Assembly (NCBI RefSeq): GCF_014257025.1 | Contig: NZ_JACMSF010000034.1 | Span: 1-64,000, forward strand | Origin: Streptomyces cupreus | Lineage (GTDB): Bacteria; Actinomycetota; Actinomycetes; Streptomycetales; Streptomycetaceae | Direction of reading: 5' to 3' | DNA length: 64,000 nt | Part shown: positions 62,704-64,000 of the stretch, piece after piece | How positions within the stretch are numbered: position 1 is the stretch's first letter | Layout: each line of letters starts with the position of its first letter | The notes under the pieces: generated by a model | Databases searched by the model: none | Seen by the model: only the letters and a program-made list of their open reading frames with translations | What the model was told of the DNA's origin: nothing | Translations under genes and position numbers: made by a program

Positions 62704-64000
62704 ATGACTGACACCGCTCCCACGGCGATACCGCCGTCCTCCCAAGTCACCCTCGCCGACGGCCGCGTGGAGCTCGCCCCGGGGTCCCCGCCGCCCAGCG
62801 GTCCGTACGCCAACGACGACCTGCTCCCGGTCCCGGTGGAGAAGCGGACCTGGACCACGTACAACTTCTCCGCGCTGTGGGTCGGCATGGCCCACAACAC
62901 GGCCTCCTGGACCCTTGCCTCCGGGCTCATCGCCGTCGGCATGGACTGGAAGCAGGCGGTGCTCACCATCGCGCTGGCCAATGTGATCGTGCTGGTGCCG
63001 ATGCTGCTCACCGGGCACGCGGGGCCGAAGTACGGCATCCCCTTCCCGGTGTTCGCGCGCGCCTCCTTCGGTATTCGCGGCGCCAACCTCCCCGCTGTCG
63101 TACGCGCGTTGGTGGCATGCGGCTGGTTCGGGATCCAGACCTGGATCGGCGGTGAGGCGATCTTCTTCCTGGCCGGGAAGCTGATCGGCGACGGCTGGGC
63201 GGACGCCGGCAGGATCGGCGGATACGCCTGGACCATGTGGCTGTCGTTCGCGATCTTCTGGGCGATCCAGGTCGCGATCATCTACCGCGGTATGGAGACG
63301 ATCCGCCGGTTCGAGAACTGGGCGGCGCCCTTCGTACTGGTCGGCGCCTTCGTGATGCTGTGGTGGATGAGCGACAAGGCGGGCGGCTTCGGCCCGCTGC
63401 TCGACCAGCCCTCCAAGCTCGGCTGGGGCGGCGACTTCTGGAAGCTGTTCTGGCCGTCCCTCATGGGCATGATCGGCTTCTGGTCCACGCTGTCCCTGAA
63501 CATCCCGGACTTCACCCGGTACGGGAAGAGCCAGAAGGCCCAGACCTGGGGTCAGGCCCTCGGTCTGCCGACGACGATGACGCTGTTCGCGTTTCTGTCG
63601 GTGATGGTCACCTCCGGTTCGGCGGCGGTGTACGGCGAGCCGATCTGGGACCCGGTGCAACTGGCCGCGAAGACGGACAACGTGGTCGGGCTGCTCTTCG
63701 CCCTGGTGACCGTGCTGGTGGCGACCCTGTCGGTGAACATCGCGGCCAACCTGGTCTCACCGGCCTTCGACTTCTCCAACATCGCGCCCCGGAAGATCAG
63801 TTTCCGTACCGGCGCCCTCGCCACCTGTGTGCTCGGCGTGCTGATCTTCCCGTGGAAGCTGTACTCCGACCCGCAGGGCTACATCTTCACCTGGCTGGGC
63901 CTGGTCGGCGGTCTGCTCGGCACGGTCGCCGGCATCCTCATCGCCGACTACTGGATCCTGCGCCGGGGCCGGCTCGACCTGACCGACCTGTACCGCACCG
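62704..64000 (+). CDS. NCS1-family pyrimidine/hydantoin/allantoin permease (cut by window end)
   Basis: At least 432 residues from ATG 62704 are seen without a stop; the gene continues past the edge. The N-terminus LPVPVEKRTWTTYNFSALWV and MAHNTASWTLASGLIAVGM, then GPKYGIPFPVFARASFGIRG and GFWSTLSLNIPDFTRYGKSQ, are signatures of NCS1 transporters such as CodB and Mhp1. About 10-11 transmembrane segments are visible. It should import the pyrimidine or hydantoin processed by the enzymes upstream. The gap of 153 bp before it has no clear promoter. Confidence 0.92.
   Translation, partial: MTDTAPTAIPPSSQVTLADGRVELAPGSPPPSGPYANDDLLPVPVEKRTWTTYNFSALWVGMAHNTASWTLASGLIAVGMDWKQAVLTIALANVIVLVPMLLTGHAGPKYGIPFPVFARASFGIRGANLPAVVRALVACGWFGIQTWIGGEAIFFLAGKLIGDGWADAGRIGGYAWTMWLSFAIFWAIQVAIIYRGMETIRRFENWAAPFVLVGAFVMLWWMSDKAGGFGPLLDQPSKLGWGGDFWKLFWPSLMGMIGFWSTLSLNIPDFTRYGKSQKAQTWGQALGLPTTMTLFAFLSVMVTSGSAAVYGEPIWDPVQLAAKTDNVVGLLFALVTVLVATLSVNIAANLVSPAFDFSNIAPRKISFRTGALATCVLGVLIFPWKLYSDPQGYIFTWLGLVGGLLGTVAGILIADYWILRRGRLDLTDLYRT

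Noticed and set aside
61516..63660. 714-codon open frame on the minus strand
   Set aside because: It runs antisense to the LLM oxidoreductase and NCS1 permease, both with clear motifs. The frame is open only because of codon bias at high GC and its translation is Gly/Asp/Arg-rich without motifs.

Overview
The window is a high-GC actinobacterial chromosome segment, almost certainly Streptomyces. Third codon positions are strongly G/C, genes overlap as ATGA/GTGA/TGATG, GTG and TTG starts are common, and there is a WhiB-like protein, a sugar ABC system with a ROK kinase, an SNF2/SWIM pair and a PucR-controlled reductive pyrimidine cluster. Calls rest on motifs and family knowledge read from the sequence; no database search was run.

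Layout. 1-3.4 kb: a small accessory block on the minus strand (winged-helix gene with a probable frameshift, then a protein with three HTH repeats and a C-terminal HEPN-like RNxxxH motif), followed by a repeat-rich gene-poor stretch that looks like an island edge. 3.4-9.4 kb: NarL-type histidine kinase, Pro-rich membrane protein, aldo/keto reductase, response regulator and cytochrome P450. 9.4-16.1 kb: a carbohydrate/polyol catabolic locus (Gfo/Idh dehydrogenase, GntR regulator between two identical palindromes, lipoprotein-permease-ATPase, ROK kinase). 16.2-20.9 kb: SNF2 ATPase plus SWIM-finger protein. 21-27.5 kb: PcaL-like fusion lacking its catalytic serine, MBL hydrolase, exonuclease III, secreted SGNH hydrolase, ferredoxin and EamA-type transporter. 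28-33.5 kb: proA with small flanking ORFs, converging on a wbl-hydrolase-proB operon; the Wbl protein has a long Pro/Gly repeat tail.

33.9-45.4 kb is the most interesting part, a probable specialised-metabolite locus. A type III PKS (plus strand) converges on a long minus-strand run: SPASM radical SAM enzyme, 53-aa Cys-free peptide, HemN-like radical SAM enzyme, alpha/beta hydrolase, methyltransferase, a tautomerase-TrmO fusion, an MFS exporter, an FAD monooxygenase and two TetR regulators. The peptide next to a radical SAM protein with an RRE/PqqD-like N-terminus suggests a RiPP pathway of unrecognised class.

45.4-53.8 kb: orphan gluA-type ATPase, remnant of an X-Pro dipeptidyl-peptidase gene, gamma-glutamyltransferase, a ClpC-like ATPase, and methionine aminopeptidase divergent from a small XRE regulator. 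55.4-64 kb: nitrilase-fold amidohydrolase, class III aminotransferase, PucR regulator, second nitrilase paralogue, dihydropyrimidinase, LLM flavin oxidoreductase and an NCS1 permease cut by the window end. Together these fit uptake of a pyrimidine or hydantoin, ring opening, decarbamoylation and transamination of the beta-amino acid.
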